Of a stretch of DNA of 64,000 nucleotides, positions 46,401-54,483 are shown one piece after another. A model generated the notes under the pieces. It did not search any database and was not told the DNA's origin. It saw nothing but the letters and a program-made list of their open reading frames with translations. Numbering within the stretch: the stretch's first letter is position 1; each line of letters opens with the position of its first letter. The DNA is taken from the NCBI GenBank assembly GCA_028690155.1, contig JAQVBU010000006.1, forward strand, positions 60,593 to 124,592, read 5' to 3'. The translations under genes and the position numbers were made by a program. This stretch comes from Alphaproteobacteria bacterium (GTDB taxonomy: Bacteria; Pseudomonadota; Alphaproteobacteria; UBA9219).

Positions 46401-49400
46401 AGACTTTGAACCTGCGTTTCGTCGAGCCCGCCCAACGCGGTGGTGGTCAACGCACCGATCTGCGCGGCGCTGAGAACGGCGAATTGCTCGGTCGTCAGGG
46501 AGCCGATCTGCGTTTCGTTGAGACCCTTCATTTGCGTCGTGGTCAAAAGCGCGAGCTGATCCAGTGTCAAGCCTTCGATCTGCTCATTCGTCAAGGCGCC
46601 TATTTCCGTTGAGGTCAGCGCTTTCAGCTGCGTCGCCGACAAAAGATCAAGATCAAGCGAATCCACGCTGTCTGTCGAAATTGCGCCGACTTGACGCGTT
46701 GTCAAAAGAGCCACCTGTTCGCTGGTCAGCGACGCAATCTGCTCGTCCGTCAGGCTGCCCACTTGCGTCTCTGTCAGCGCTTTCAGCTGCGTCGCCGGGA
46801 AAGCACCAAGCTGCTCGGCGCTGAGTTCCTCGACCTGATCCGGCGTCAACGCGTTCAGCTGCGTCGTCGTCAGGGCCGTAATCTGGTCGTCCGTTAGGGA
46901 CCCTATGAAACCAACGTCAAGCGCTGCGATCTGTGTGCTGGTCAACGAAGCCAACTGTGTCGCCGTCAACTCTGTAAACTGGCTTTCCGACAAGCCATTC
47001 AACGCTGTCGTCGTCAACGCCTGTATTTGCCGCCTCGTCAACGCATTAAGCTGCGTCGAGGTCATCGCCTTAACACTGTTTTCGGTCAACCCCGCAACCT
47101 GCGTCGAGGTCATCACCGCCAACTGCTCCGTGCTTAGGCTTTGGATCTGATCGTCCGTCAACGCCCCGATCTCACTCGATGTCAGCCCTTTGACCTGTGT
47201 CGTCGTCAGCAACGACAGGTCAAGCGAATCCACGCTTTCTGTCGAAATCGCCGCAATCTGCCGCCGCGACAACACAGCGAGCTGGTCCGCCGAAAAATCA
47301 AGCAGTTGCTCGTCCGTCAATCCGCTCATTTGCGTCGTCGTTAACGCCGACAGCTGGTCTTCTGAGAAAGCATCGAATTGTCCGTTGCCGAGCAACGAAA
47401 TTTGCGTCGCCGTCAAGGCGGCAATCTGGCGCGTCGTAAGCCAGGAAATTTGTTCGTCGTTAAGATTCTCGATATACGCCTCGTCAAGCGCCGCAATCTG
47501 GCGCGTCGTCAACGCCGATAGTTGCGTTTCAGTCAGGCTGTCAAACTGCTCCTCTGTCAGCCCGTTCAACGCCGGGGTCAAAAAAGCCGAGAGCTGTTTC
47601 GCGCTCAACGCCGCGACGTGCTCGTCCGTCAACGCTGAAACCTGCGTCGCCGTCAGTCCCTTGATTTGCGTCGAGCTTAATGCGCTGACCTGCTCCGTCG
47701 TTAACCCGGAAATCTGCTCTTCCGACAAGGCCCCTATTTCCGTCGAGGTCAACCCCTTCATCTGGGTCAACGTCAACCCGGACAAATCCAACGAATCGAC
47801 CGATTCTTGCGAAATCGCCCCAATCTGCTTGGCCGAAAGCACCGCCAGCTGAACCACCTCCAGCGCCGCGACCTGTTCATCGGTCAAACCCGATATTGCC
47901 GTCGTTGTCAATCCGCCCAACTGCGTCGTCGTCAACGCCCGGATCTGCTCTTCCGACAAGACTCCTATCTCCGTCGAGGTCAGCCCTTTTACCTGCGTCA
48001 ACGTCAACGCCGCAAGAACGGTTTCCGGCAGATCTTCGATCGCCGTCTCCGACAAAGCCGCTATTTGCGTCGAGGTTAAGACAGCCCGTTGCTCGTCCGA
48101 CAAAGCCGCAATTTGGTCCCCGGACAGGGTCCCCATGACGGTCGTCGCCAACGCCGCAACCTGCCGCGTCGTTAACGCGCCGAGTTGGAAATCCGTTAGA
48201 AATTCGGCTTGCGTCGACGTCAGCCCACGAACCCCATTGATCGAGAGCGCCTGAAGTTGCGCCTCGCTCATGGCGCCAAGTTGGTCTTCGTCAAGGGCAC
48301 CGACCTGATAGCCCGTCAACGCGCCGATCTGTTCGGTCGACAGCGCCTCGATTTGCGTTTCTTCCAACGCCGAAAGGGCCGTCGTCATCAACGCGGCCAT
48401 CTGCGCCGTCGTCAGCGCGCCGAGCTGACCGGCCGTCAGAACGCCGATCTGGTCCTCCTGAAACCCACGAACGGCGCTCGTTGTCAAGGCCGCAATCTGG
48501 GTTTCGCTCAACGCGCCGATCTGCTCCGCATCGAGCGCGCTCACGACCGTCGAAGTCAACGCCCCCATCTGCGTCGCGGAAAGCGCGGCGATCTGTTCCA
48601 TCGAATAATACGCCACCTCTTCGGTGGACAGACGCGCCAATTGCGACGAGGTTAGATAGGTCATCTGATCAAGCGTCAAGGCGCTGACCTGTTCCTCTTC
48701 CAAATTGTTCATCTGTGTCGTCCGCAGCGCCGCCACCTGCGTTTGCGTCAGAGAGGCAACCTGCTCAACCGTCAGATACGTTATACTAACCGTCGTCAGG
48801 CCCGCCATCGCCGAAATCGTCAGGCTCTGAAGCTGCGTTGTCGATAGCGCTTTGATTTGTTCCTCATCCAAAGCGTACACTTGCGTGCTGGTCAGGGCCC
48901 CAATCTGCGCCGTTGAAAGAAGCGCGACCTGATCCAGATCAAAAGAGGCTATCGCCTTTGTCGTCAGATGATTGATCTGCGTTGCGCTGATGGCTTGAAT
49001 TTGTTCGTCCGACAGATCATCAATCTCGGTTTCGGTCAAGCCTTCCATCTGCTTGGCTGTCAACCCGCTGATTTGGGATGTCGTCAGGGCTTCAATCTGG
49101 CTCGCCGAAAAATTCGAAATCTGCGTCGTCGTCAAACCGCGCAGTTGCGTTTCGGTCAAACTCTCGAACTGCTCGGCCGTCAACGCGCCAATCGCTGTCG
49201 TCGTTAACGCGCCAATCTGGCGTGACGTCAGCGCTCTGAACTGCAAGGGGTCAAGCGAAGCCGCCTGCTCGGCTGTCAACGCCTCGATCTGAGCCACCGT
49301 CAGGGCCCCTATCTGGGTCGTGGCCAAAGCTCCCAATTGCGCGGTCGTCAGCGCCGCACAACAAGCGGTCGTTAGGCCGCGAAGCTGTTCCGTCGTCAGG

Positions 49401-50857
49401 CATGCGATCTGAACCGTCGAAAGTTCGGCAATCTGCGTTGTCGTCAACCACCCCATTTGTGTCGAGGTCAGTCCCGATACCTGCTCCTCCGTCAATGACG
49501 ACAACGTCGTCGCGTCCAGCCCGCCAATCTGCCGCAACGTCAGAGCGGCCATCTGCGTCGACGATAAAGCCGCCCGTTGATCCGCGCTAAGCGCGTTGAT
49601 CCTATCGGCCGACAACCCGTATAGTTGCGTGTCCGTAAACGCCGCAATTTGCTCTTCCGAAAAAGCCGAAATTTGCGTGACGGTCATCGAGGCAATCCCC
49701 GACGACGTCAGACCGCGAATTTGCGCGGTCGTCAGCGCCGAAATCATCTCGGTCGTCAATCCGTCAATACCCGACGTCGTCAGCGCACTAAGCTGCGTCA
49801 CAGTCAACAACGACAACTGGTCTTCCGTCAAAGCGCCCACCTGCTCGCAGGTCAAGCCCTTGATCCCCGTCGTCGTCAAGGCGCTGAGCTGCGTCGCCGA
49901 AAAAGCCTTGATCTGCGTGGTTGTCAGCGCGGCAATTTCGGTCGACGTTAAAAACGACATCTGCGTCGTCGCCAGCCCCGCCAGCTGCACAGTTGACAGA
50001 ACCCCCAATTGCTCCGTCGTCAGCGCCGCCACTTCCGCTGACGTCATCGCCGCAAACTGCTCGTCCGTGAGCGACGCCACCACGCCGGTCGTCAACGCGC
50101 GGACCTGTGCCGAGGTTAGGCTCGCCACCTGCGTGGTCGAAAAAGACGCCACCTGCTCGGCCGACAGCCTTCCGATTGAGGACGTCGTCAACGCCTTGAT
50201 CCCCGTTTCGTTTAAAGCGGCAATCTGCGTCGCCGTGAAAACAGCGACAGCGTCTTCACTAAGCGCGTAAATCTGGGACGCCGCCAAAGACGCCACCTGC
50301 GCGCCCGTCAACCCCGCTGCGCCCGTCGCCTGGATCGCCGAGACCTGCGTCCGCGCGAACACATCCAATTGCGCCGTCGTCAGAGCCCCGATCTGCTCGG
50401 ACGACATCGCACCGATCGCCGTCATCGATAGATATTTAACCTGCTTTTCAGTCAAAGACGCGACCTGATCCGCCGACAGGGCCGCCACTTCCGTCTCGCT
50501 GAGCGCCGCCACCGCGGTCGTCGTCAGCGCCGCCACCTGCGTGGTCGTCATCTCGCCAAGAACCGCCGCCCCGAGGAGGTCTTCCTGCGCTTCCAGCAAG
50601 ACCGAAAGCTGGCTGCTGGTAAACGCCGCCTCGCCCGACGTCAGCGCCACCGCCTGCTCTTCGGACATGTCCTCGATTTGATCGTCCGTCAGGGCATCAA
50701 TCTGATTTTGCGAAAAGTCTTCAAGTTGCTCGACCGAAAAGGCGTCAATTTGTTCGTCCGTCAGCGACGCAATGTCCGTCTCGGACAAAGACGCAATATC
50801 CGCCGACGTCAGGGTCGTTATCTGTGTGGCGGTCAGTGTTGCGACGGACAAGCTCAT
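43478..50857 (-). CDS. Giant octad-repeat protein (2459 residues)
   Basis: A single uninterrupted frame of 2459 codons that I do not recognise as a named family. It consists of about 300 tandem octads of the form T-x-x-Q-[IV]-x-x-L, for example VAALTTTA, VAALSETE, VAALSADQ. Positions 1, 4 and 5 of the octad are nearly fixed, the others vary. Residues 75-105 interrupt the pattern. There is no signal peptide, membrane segment, or Pro-rich linker, and only four cysteines. It begins MSLSVATLTATQ and ends LAALDAALG. Thr and Ser make up an estimated quarter to a third. The start follows GAGGG. It lies downstream of flgE on the same strand with its own sigma-54-like site, and leads an operon with a glycosyltransferase and UDP-xylose synthase. 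Location unknown; a secreted or surface role is inferred. Confidence 0.85.
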   Translation of the reverse strand: MSLSVATLTATQITTLTSADIASLSETDIASLTDEQIDAFSVEQLEDFSQNQIDALTDDQIEDMSEEQAVALTSGEAAFTSSQLSVLLEAQEDLLGAAVLGEMTTTQVAALTTTAVAALSETEVAALSADQVASLTEKQVKYLSMTAIGAMSSEQIGALTTAQLDVFARTQVSAIQATGAAGLTGAQVASLAASQIYALSEDAVAVFTATQIAALNETGIKALTTSSIGRLSAEQVASFSTTQVASLTSAQVRALTTGVVASLTDEQFAAMTSAEVAALTTEQLGVLSTVQLAGLATTQMSFLTSTEIAALTTTQIKAFSATQLSALTTTGIKGLTCEQVGALTEDQLSLLTVTQLSALTTSGIDGLTTEMISALTTAQIRGLTSSGIASMTVTQISAFSEEQIAAFTDTQLYGLSADRINALSADQRAALSSTQMAALTLRQIGGLDATTLSSLTEEQVSGLTSTQMGWLTTTQIAELSTVQIACLTTEQLRGLTTACCAALTTAQLGALATTQIGALTVAQIEALTAEQAASLDPLQFRALTSRQIGALTTTAIGALTAEQFESLTETQLRGLTTTQISNFSASQIEALTTSQISGLTAKQMEGLTETEIDDLSDEQIQAISATQINHLTTKAIASFDLDQVALLSTAQIGALTSTQVYALDEEQIKALSTTQLQSLTISAMAGLTTVSITYLTVEQVASLTQTQVAALRTTQMNNLEEEQVSALTLDQMTYLTSSQLARLSTEEVAYYSMEQIAALSATQMGALTSTVVSALDAEQIGALSETQIAALTTSAVRGFQEDQIGVLTAGQLGALTTAQMAALMTTALSALEETQIEALSTEQIGALTGYQVGALDEDQLGAMSEAQLQALSINGVRGLTSTQAEFLTDFQLGALTTRQVAALATTVMGTLSGDQIAALSDEQRAVLTSTQIAALSETAIEDLPETVLAALTLTQVKGLTSTEIGVLSEEQIRALTTTQLGGLTTTAISGLTDEQVAALEVVQLAVLSAKQIGAISQESVDSLDLSGLTLTQMKGLTSTEIGALSEEQISGLTTEQVSALSSTQIKGLTATQVSALTDEHVAALSAKQLSAFLTPALNGLTEEQFDSLTETQLSALTTRQIAALDEAYIENLNDEQISWLTTRQIAALTATQISLLGNGQFDAFSEDQLSALTTTQMSGLTDEQLLDFSADQLAVLSRRQIAAISTESVDSLDLSLLTTTQVKGLTSSEIGALTDDQIQSLSTEQLAVMTSTQVAGLTENSVKAMTSTQLNALTRRQIQALTTTALNGLSESQFTELTATQLASLTSTQIAALDVGFIGSLTDDQITALTTTQLNALTPDQVEELSAEQLGAFPATQLKALTETQVGSLTDEQIASLTSEQVALLTTRQVGAISTDSVDSLDLDLLSATQLKALTSTEIGALTNEQIEGLTLDQLALLTTTQMKGLNETQIGSLTTEQFAVLSAAQIGALTTTALGGLDETQVQSLTKTQLSALTATQLAGFSEDLIESLTTTQIASLTTTQIKGLSSTAMAGLTSEQIAVLTETQIKGLSATAMGGLTADQVESLTVAQLAYFATTQINALSEGGIDGLSETQIQALSTSQVRSLTTTQLNAMDETQIQALTETQIGVLTSDQIGGLTESVVQSLSVSQLQTLTTRQVDALSMTGIGSLDETQVAALSTKQLAALASEQIAALSTTGLDGLTATQIASLTTTQINGLSADQVGSLTTTQLDSFSTQQIASLTATAVAGLTETQTESLSLEQIEALTTQQVGAISIDGFDGLTTTQMAALTEDQIQELTSTALGSLEATQLAALTETQLEALTTTALEGLTDRQVAALTTAQVAAMTSTQLGALTSTALGGLTSEQVDILTAKQIKGLSAEQVAALSTTGLQGMTTTQMAELSTTQFTALTDEQIAALSVTQMEALTTREWESMTTTQIAGLTEAQLEALSSMILDVFSDTQIAAISEEAIGYISGTLLSSMTQTDLDAFTSTQIGALTTEQIALLTPTDLAELSTTQVEGLTAEQISAMTTEQIAGLTSKQVAALSAQAITGLSATDVGILSDKQLAALSATQMAALTEAAVNGLSAAEYAKLTSTQIGALTEDQIGALTTTLIGSLTEEQLHDLTTTQIAGLTSTQVGVLTSEQVTMLLTSQISSLSTKGIAGLTAEDMAALTTRQFAALTETQMGALTSTAIEGLDVDRLAAMTTSQLSGLSATAMEAFSATQIAALTTTQIQALSSEGLGGLTAEQVAGLTETQLGVLTAAQVVALSTDGISGLTASQVSALTETQLAALVATQIGALSLEGIDGLTTTQIDDLSATQIQALERMQLRELTTTQVGALSDDQIAALTTTQIPNLTVSMLNALTQDQLDAMTSKQISAMTASQLNALTTTTLNMLTAVQLGGMTTTQVSGLSSTMLAGLTLDQLESLTASQIATLSEGQMSGLTTEQLAALDAALG
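46092..47792 (-). repeat. Three 189-residue super-repeats inside the giant gene
   Basis: A 13-residue phase-breaking segment (SVDSLDLS type) occurs at plus-strand anchors 47792, 47225 and 46658, exactly 567 bases apart. Between anchors the octads align in order, including LNGL-x-E-x-QF and the IAALD-x-x-[FY]I block. A shorter copy of the TQ-x-K-GLTSTEIG block lies 231 bases further 5' in the gene. The last unit is less complete. The pattern shows block duplication in steps of 22 octads plus 13 residues. Confidence 0.85.
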
Positions 50858-51170
50858 GACGCGCCCTCTGCTTTGGCGGTGTCTTTTTGTCCCTTTTCTG
50901 CCCGGACCTCGATCATATCCCTGCCTTCATTCCTAGGACGCACGGTGGAGCGCAGCCCTGCTCAAATTTCTTTATTCCGTGCAAGAATGAGGCCAAAAAG
51001 AAGGCCCCGTTTCACCTTGATTCCAAAGGAATTTTCGCCACCATTTCGGCAGAGGGGGGGAACACGGTCTTCCGTTTTCGATCCTGCCGGGACATTTCTT
51101 CCCCCAGACCGCCGGAGCCGTTCTTATAGCTGATCTTTCCCTTAAAAATAACCCCCTAACCGCTTTATTC
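50858..51170. other. Spacer between flgE and the giant gene
   Basis: These 313 bases hold the sigma-54-like site for the giant gene (50980-50996) and otherwise no ORF of coding character. There are short GGCC pairs around 50990-51006. I see no clear terminator for flgE, so read-through into the giant gene is possible. Confidence 0.5.
50980..50996 (-). promoter_or_regulatory. Sigma-54-like -24/-12 element for the giant gene
   Basis: The minus strand reads TTGGCC-T-CATTC-TTGCA, matching the consensus TGGCAC-N5-TTGC with the exact 5-base spacing (TGGC then TTGC). The -12 box lies about 125 bases before the ATG at 50857, giving a predicted leader near 113 bases. Confidence 0.55.
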
Positions 51171-52427
51171 TTATTGCAGATCGATCAGGACCTTCATCAT
51201 CTCGCTTACCGCCGAGACTACCTTGGCGTTTGCCGAATACACCTGCTGAACCGACACTAAATCCGTAAACTCCGATGCAAGATCCACGTTCGACCCTTCG
51301 AGCGTGCTGCTTGCAATAGATCCCGCGCCGTCCGTTCCGGCTGCGCTGTACGTCGCCGTCCCGGACGACGTCGTCTCGCGGTAGGCGTTCCCGGTCAAGT
51401 TTTGCAGCGCATCGTCCGCCATAAACGTCGCAATCGGAATTTGGTAAAAAACCTCGGACTGCCCGTTCGTATAAATGATGTTCACGTTCCCACTGCTATC
51501 GATTTCGGCGCTTTTGTAAGACCCTGTCGTCACGCCGTCCGCCGTAAAGGCCGATACATTGATCGCCGAGCCCGCGTATTGAGTCACACTGGATAGATCA
51601 CACGAAATCGTCTGCGCCGCCGCGCCTTCGTATTGCAGATCAAATGATATTGTCGTGCCAGAAACGCTGTAATAATCGCCATAATCGACTGTCTCAAGCG
51701 CGCCATAACCATCGAATGACACCTCAACCGATGCCGAATAGTCGCTATACGTTCCCGATCCGGCATCGTAACTTCCGTCCGCCGCCCCAATCGTCAACGT
51801 CCACGTGTTCGTACTGGCATCCGTTAAGGCCCACGAATACGTCACATCATGCGCCACGCCCAACGAATCGTAAATCGACGCCGTCGCCGTCCCCGTGACG
51901 TCCTCCCCGGCCGGAAGGTTCGCATCGTAGTTAATCGTCGCCGTCGCAACCGCTTCGTTAAGCTCGTTCGACGACACCTGAATCGGCACACGCGGCTCTA
52001 TCTGGGGCTCGCCCGTCGCCGTGTCCACGGCCCACCCCATCAGATAGTACCCTTCGCTGTTGACCAAATAGCCGTTGCTGTCCTCGGAAAAATCGCCGCA
52101 CCGGGTATAATATTCCTCGGCGCTGAACGTCAGCGTGCCGTCCGCCGCGCGCGTCGCCGTCTTCACGACGAAATAGCCGCTTCCGTCGATCGCCAAATCC
52201 GTTTCCGTACTCGTTGAGGTCAGATCCCCTTGCACATCGTTGTCATAATCCGCAGTCGCCGTCACTCCGCCTGCGGATGACCCCGAAACAAGATCGGAAA
52301 AGTCCGTATCCGTCCCTTTGTACGCCGTCGTCGACGAATTTGCCAAGTTGTTGGAAATATTGGATATCGCCGACGCCTGTGCCGACAATCCGGTCGTCGA
52401 TGTCGTCAATGCTGCGTTCAATGTCAC
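51171..52427 (-). CDS. flgE: Flagellar hook protein FlgE
   Basis: This is the structural subunit of the flagellar hook, 418 residues. The N-terminus has SAISNISNNLANSSTTAYK, the flagellar rod/hook signature near residues 20-40, and the C-terminus ends LVSVQQVYSANAKVVSAVSEMMKVLIDLQ (shown in part), the paired helical segment. The middle is Ser/Thr/Asp/Gly/Tyr-rich, as in other alphaproteobacterial hooks. The GTG start follows AGGAGGG. A sigma-54-like promoter lies about 70 bases upstream, as for class III flagellar genes of Caulobacter. Confidence 0.93.
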   Translation of the reverse strand: MTLNAALTTSTTGLSAQASAISNISNNLANSSTTAYKGTDTDFSDLVSGSSAGGVTATADYDNDVQGDLTSTSTETDLAIDGSGYFVVKTATRAADGTLTFSAEEYYTRCGDFSEDSNGYLVNSEGYYLMGWAVDTATGEPQIEPRVPIQVSSNELNEAVATATINYDANLPAGEDVTGTATASIYDSLGVAHDVTYSWALTDASTNTWTLTIGAADGSYDAGSGTYSDYSASVEVSFDGYGALETVDYGDYYSVSGTTISFDLQYEGAAAQTISCDLSSVTQYAGSAINVSAFTADGVTTGSYKSAEIDSSGNVNIIYTNGQSEVFYQIPIATFMADDALQNLTGNAYRETTSSGTATYSAAGTDGAGSIASSTLEGSNVDLASEFTDLVSVQQVYSANAKVVSAVSEMMKVLIDLQ

Positions 52428-52494
52428 GGGAGGCCCTCCTGAAACTTTCTTGAAACAAGCCGATCAAAAACCTGCTTCTTAGCGTTCCTTATCG

Positions 52495-52512
52495 AAGCAA
52501 TCGGCATGCCAG
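52495..52512 (-). promoter_or_regulatory. Sigma-54 -24/-12 promoter of flgE
   Basis: The minus strand reads CTGGCAT-GCCGA-TTGCTT, matching YTGGCAC-N5-TTGCW at all but one position and with exact spacing. The predicted start point lies about 55-60 bases before the flgE GTG at 52427. The rest of 52428-52684 shows no gene. Confidence 0.75.
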
Positions 52513-52684
52513 AACACAGCCATAGAGGGGGCAATAATATTTCATTATTTTTATCAGGGGGTTAGACAGGATGATCCGGACGATTCCCCGCCCGTCGATC
52601 TCCTGCATCTTTTTCCCGTTAGCGTTTTCAAAACAACGACGCCATCAGCGCCCACGCAAGGCGCGCCCCCTTTCGAAAGCCCTT

Positions 52685-53938
52685 CTAACGCGAAGGCGCG
52701 AGGCGAATGTCCATGTAGGCCGTCCGTCGAAGATCGCGGAGAAGCCGTCGCGATTGAAGGGCCATTTTCTCTGTGCCGAGAGCGTCCAGAATCGCATTCC
52801 GATCGACCCCCGCAACGTCTTTGCGCCCACAGACAAACAAAACGACGACGCCACGGCCGACATTCAACGGGTTGCTGGATCCGCCTTCCTCGATATCCTT
52901 TATGCTTGAAGAAAACCATTCAGGCGCTTTCGAGAGCATCATGGGATCAAGGTCCTGCTCTTTCCACCCTTTATAGGCGCCGAGAACTTGTCCCAAATTG
53001 TCGCAACCCAACGTCTTGTCTCGGATTGCCTTCGCCTCGTCCCTCACGAAAGCCTCCGTATCGCTTTCGTAGGTCTTAAAAATTTGCTTTAATGTCAGCT
53101 CGGTGTCGTTTTTCTCGCTGAAGTTGACCCTCCGCTTGTCGCGAATCCACAAAATATGGAATCCGTCCACCGTTCGTATCGGATCGCTGACGTCCCCATT
53201 GTTTAAGCGCTCCAGCGCCGCGTTTAACTCCGGCAAAAACTGGCCGTTCTGAATCCAGCCCATATCCCCGCCTTGCGCCGCCGACGCACTTTGCGAAAAC
53301 TGCCGCGCCACCGCTCCAAAATTAGCGCCTTGCCGAATCTGTCCGATCAAATCGTCAGCCGCTTTTCGAACGCGCGCCTCGTCTTCCGGATCGTCAACCG
53401 TCAGCACGATTTCGCTTACAAGCGCTTCTTCCTTGCCTGCATGGGCCCGGATACGCTCAATAACCGCGTCAACGTCCTCGTCGCCGACGTCCACACGCGG
53501 ACGGATTTCGCGTTGGATCACCTTGCCCCACAGCAATGCGGCGCGAAGCTGCGTACGCATCGCGTCAGGCGACACGCCTCGATCCTTGAGAAAAACTTCG
53601 AAATCGCCTTCGATGCCGTTGTCATGAGCAATTCGTGCCATCGCCTGTGCAATCTCGTCGTCCGATACCAAGAGGCCTTGCCGCTGCGCCTCCTGCTCCT
53701 GCAACCGCTCATCGACAAGACCTCTTAGAATTTGAAGAAAAAGATGCTTGCGCACCTCCTCCGTATCCGGAAGCCCGGATGTCAGAAGCGCCAGTTTCAT
53801 CCTTTGATCAAGATCGTTCGTCGTAATCACGTCGTCGTTGACCACGGCGACAATGCCTGTCGTCAACGAGGCATGGGCCGGGAGCGAAGCCAGAAAAAAA
53901 GCCAAAACGGCAAAAAGGCACGGTATCGTTCTCGTCAT
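52685..53938 (-). CDS. surA: Periplasmic chaperone / peptidyl-prolyl isomerase SurA
   Basis: SurA escorts outer-membrane proteins across the periplasm. The 417 residues start with a signal peptide (to about residue 27, PAHA-SLT), then the chaperone core with VNDDVITTNDLDQR, and one parvulin domain around residues 165-265 with QGGDMGWIQNGQFLPELN and the GFHILWI block. Alphaproteobacterial SurA often has a single parvulin domain, as here. The start at 53938 (MTRTIPC) gives the best signal peptide; a start four codons upstream is equally possible. Confidence 0.88.
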   Translation of the reverse strand: MTRTIPCLFAVLAFFLASLPAHASLTTGIVAVVNDDVITTNDLDQRMKLALLTSGLPDTEEVRKHLFLQILRGLVDERLQEQEAQRQGLLVSDDEIAQAMARIAHDNGIEGDFEVFLKDRGVSPDAMRTQLRAALLWGKVIQREIRPRVDVGDEDVDAVIERIRAHAGKEEALVSEIVLTVDDPEDEARVRKAADDLIGQIRQGANFGAVARQFSQSASAAQGGDMGWIQNGQFLPELNAALERLNNGDVSDPIRTVDGFHILWIRDKRRVNFSEKNDTELTLKQIFKTYESDTEAFVRDEAKAIRDKTLGCDNLGQVLGAYKGWKEQDLDPMMLSKAPEWFSSSIKDIEEGGSSNPLNVGRGVVVLFVCGRKDVAGVDRNAILDALGTEKMALQSRRLLRDLRRTAYMDIRLAPSR

Positions 53939-54042
53939 GGGGTCCGTCATAAATAAGGATCGAAAAGGCAGGGTAATGCCATTTACCGGCCTTGAAAACG
54001 AGAATCTTGGCCTTTTTCTCCCTTTAGGCTAAAGAATCTCTC

Positions 54043-54462
54043 ATGCTCGTTCACGCGTCGTCCGTCCTTTGCGGTAAAAAAGCCGTTCTTCTTGCCGGCC
54101 CGCCCGGCGTCGGAAAATCCGACGTCGCGTTGCGGCTTATCGACGGCGGCGGCATGTTGGTTTCCGATGACCAGACCCTTCTTTTCCGAGAAGGTCCGAC
54201 GCTTTGGGCCGCGCCGCCCTCATCCATTAAGGGACTTATCGAAATCCGCCATGTCGGCCTTTTCCAGCTTCCCTTTTGCGAAAAAGCGCCGGTCGCGCTT
54301 TACGTCGATCTTGTTCCTCCGACGATATCTCTTGAGCGCCTTCCGGACAACGAGACCACGTCCTTTCTGGGCATCGTCCTTCCCAAGATAACCCTGCCTT
54401 CTTTCGAAGCCTCGACGCCCGCCAAGATCCGCGCCAGCCTGTCTTTCATTCGAAAAACGTAG
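54043..54462 (+). CDS. hprK: Short HPr kinase/phosphorylase
   Basis: This is a 139-residue truncated HPr kinase of the alphaproteobacterial type. It lacks the N-terminal domain of Firmicute HprK and keeps the P-loop GPPGVGKSD near residue 20, the LVSDDQTLL block and RHVGLF. It phosphorylates a PTS phosphocarrier in the nitrogen PTS. The usual neighbour genes (chvI/chvG, ptsN) are absent; it lies divergent from surA and converges with motE. Confidence 0.88.
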   Translation: MLVHASSVLCGKKAVLLAGPPGVGKSDVALRLIDGGGMLVSDDQTLLFREGPTLWAAPPSSIKGLIEIRHVGLFQLPFCEKAPVALYVDLVPPTISLERLPDNETTSFLGIVLPKITLPSFEASTPAKIRASLSFIRKT

Positions 54463-54483
54463 GTCCGACGCAATCGGGCGTTC

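Noticed and set aside
43478-50857. Giant gene as a CRISPR array or tandem satellite
   Set aside because: The 24-base units vary in sequence, keep one open frame, and there are no identical repeats with unique spacers.
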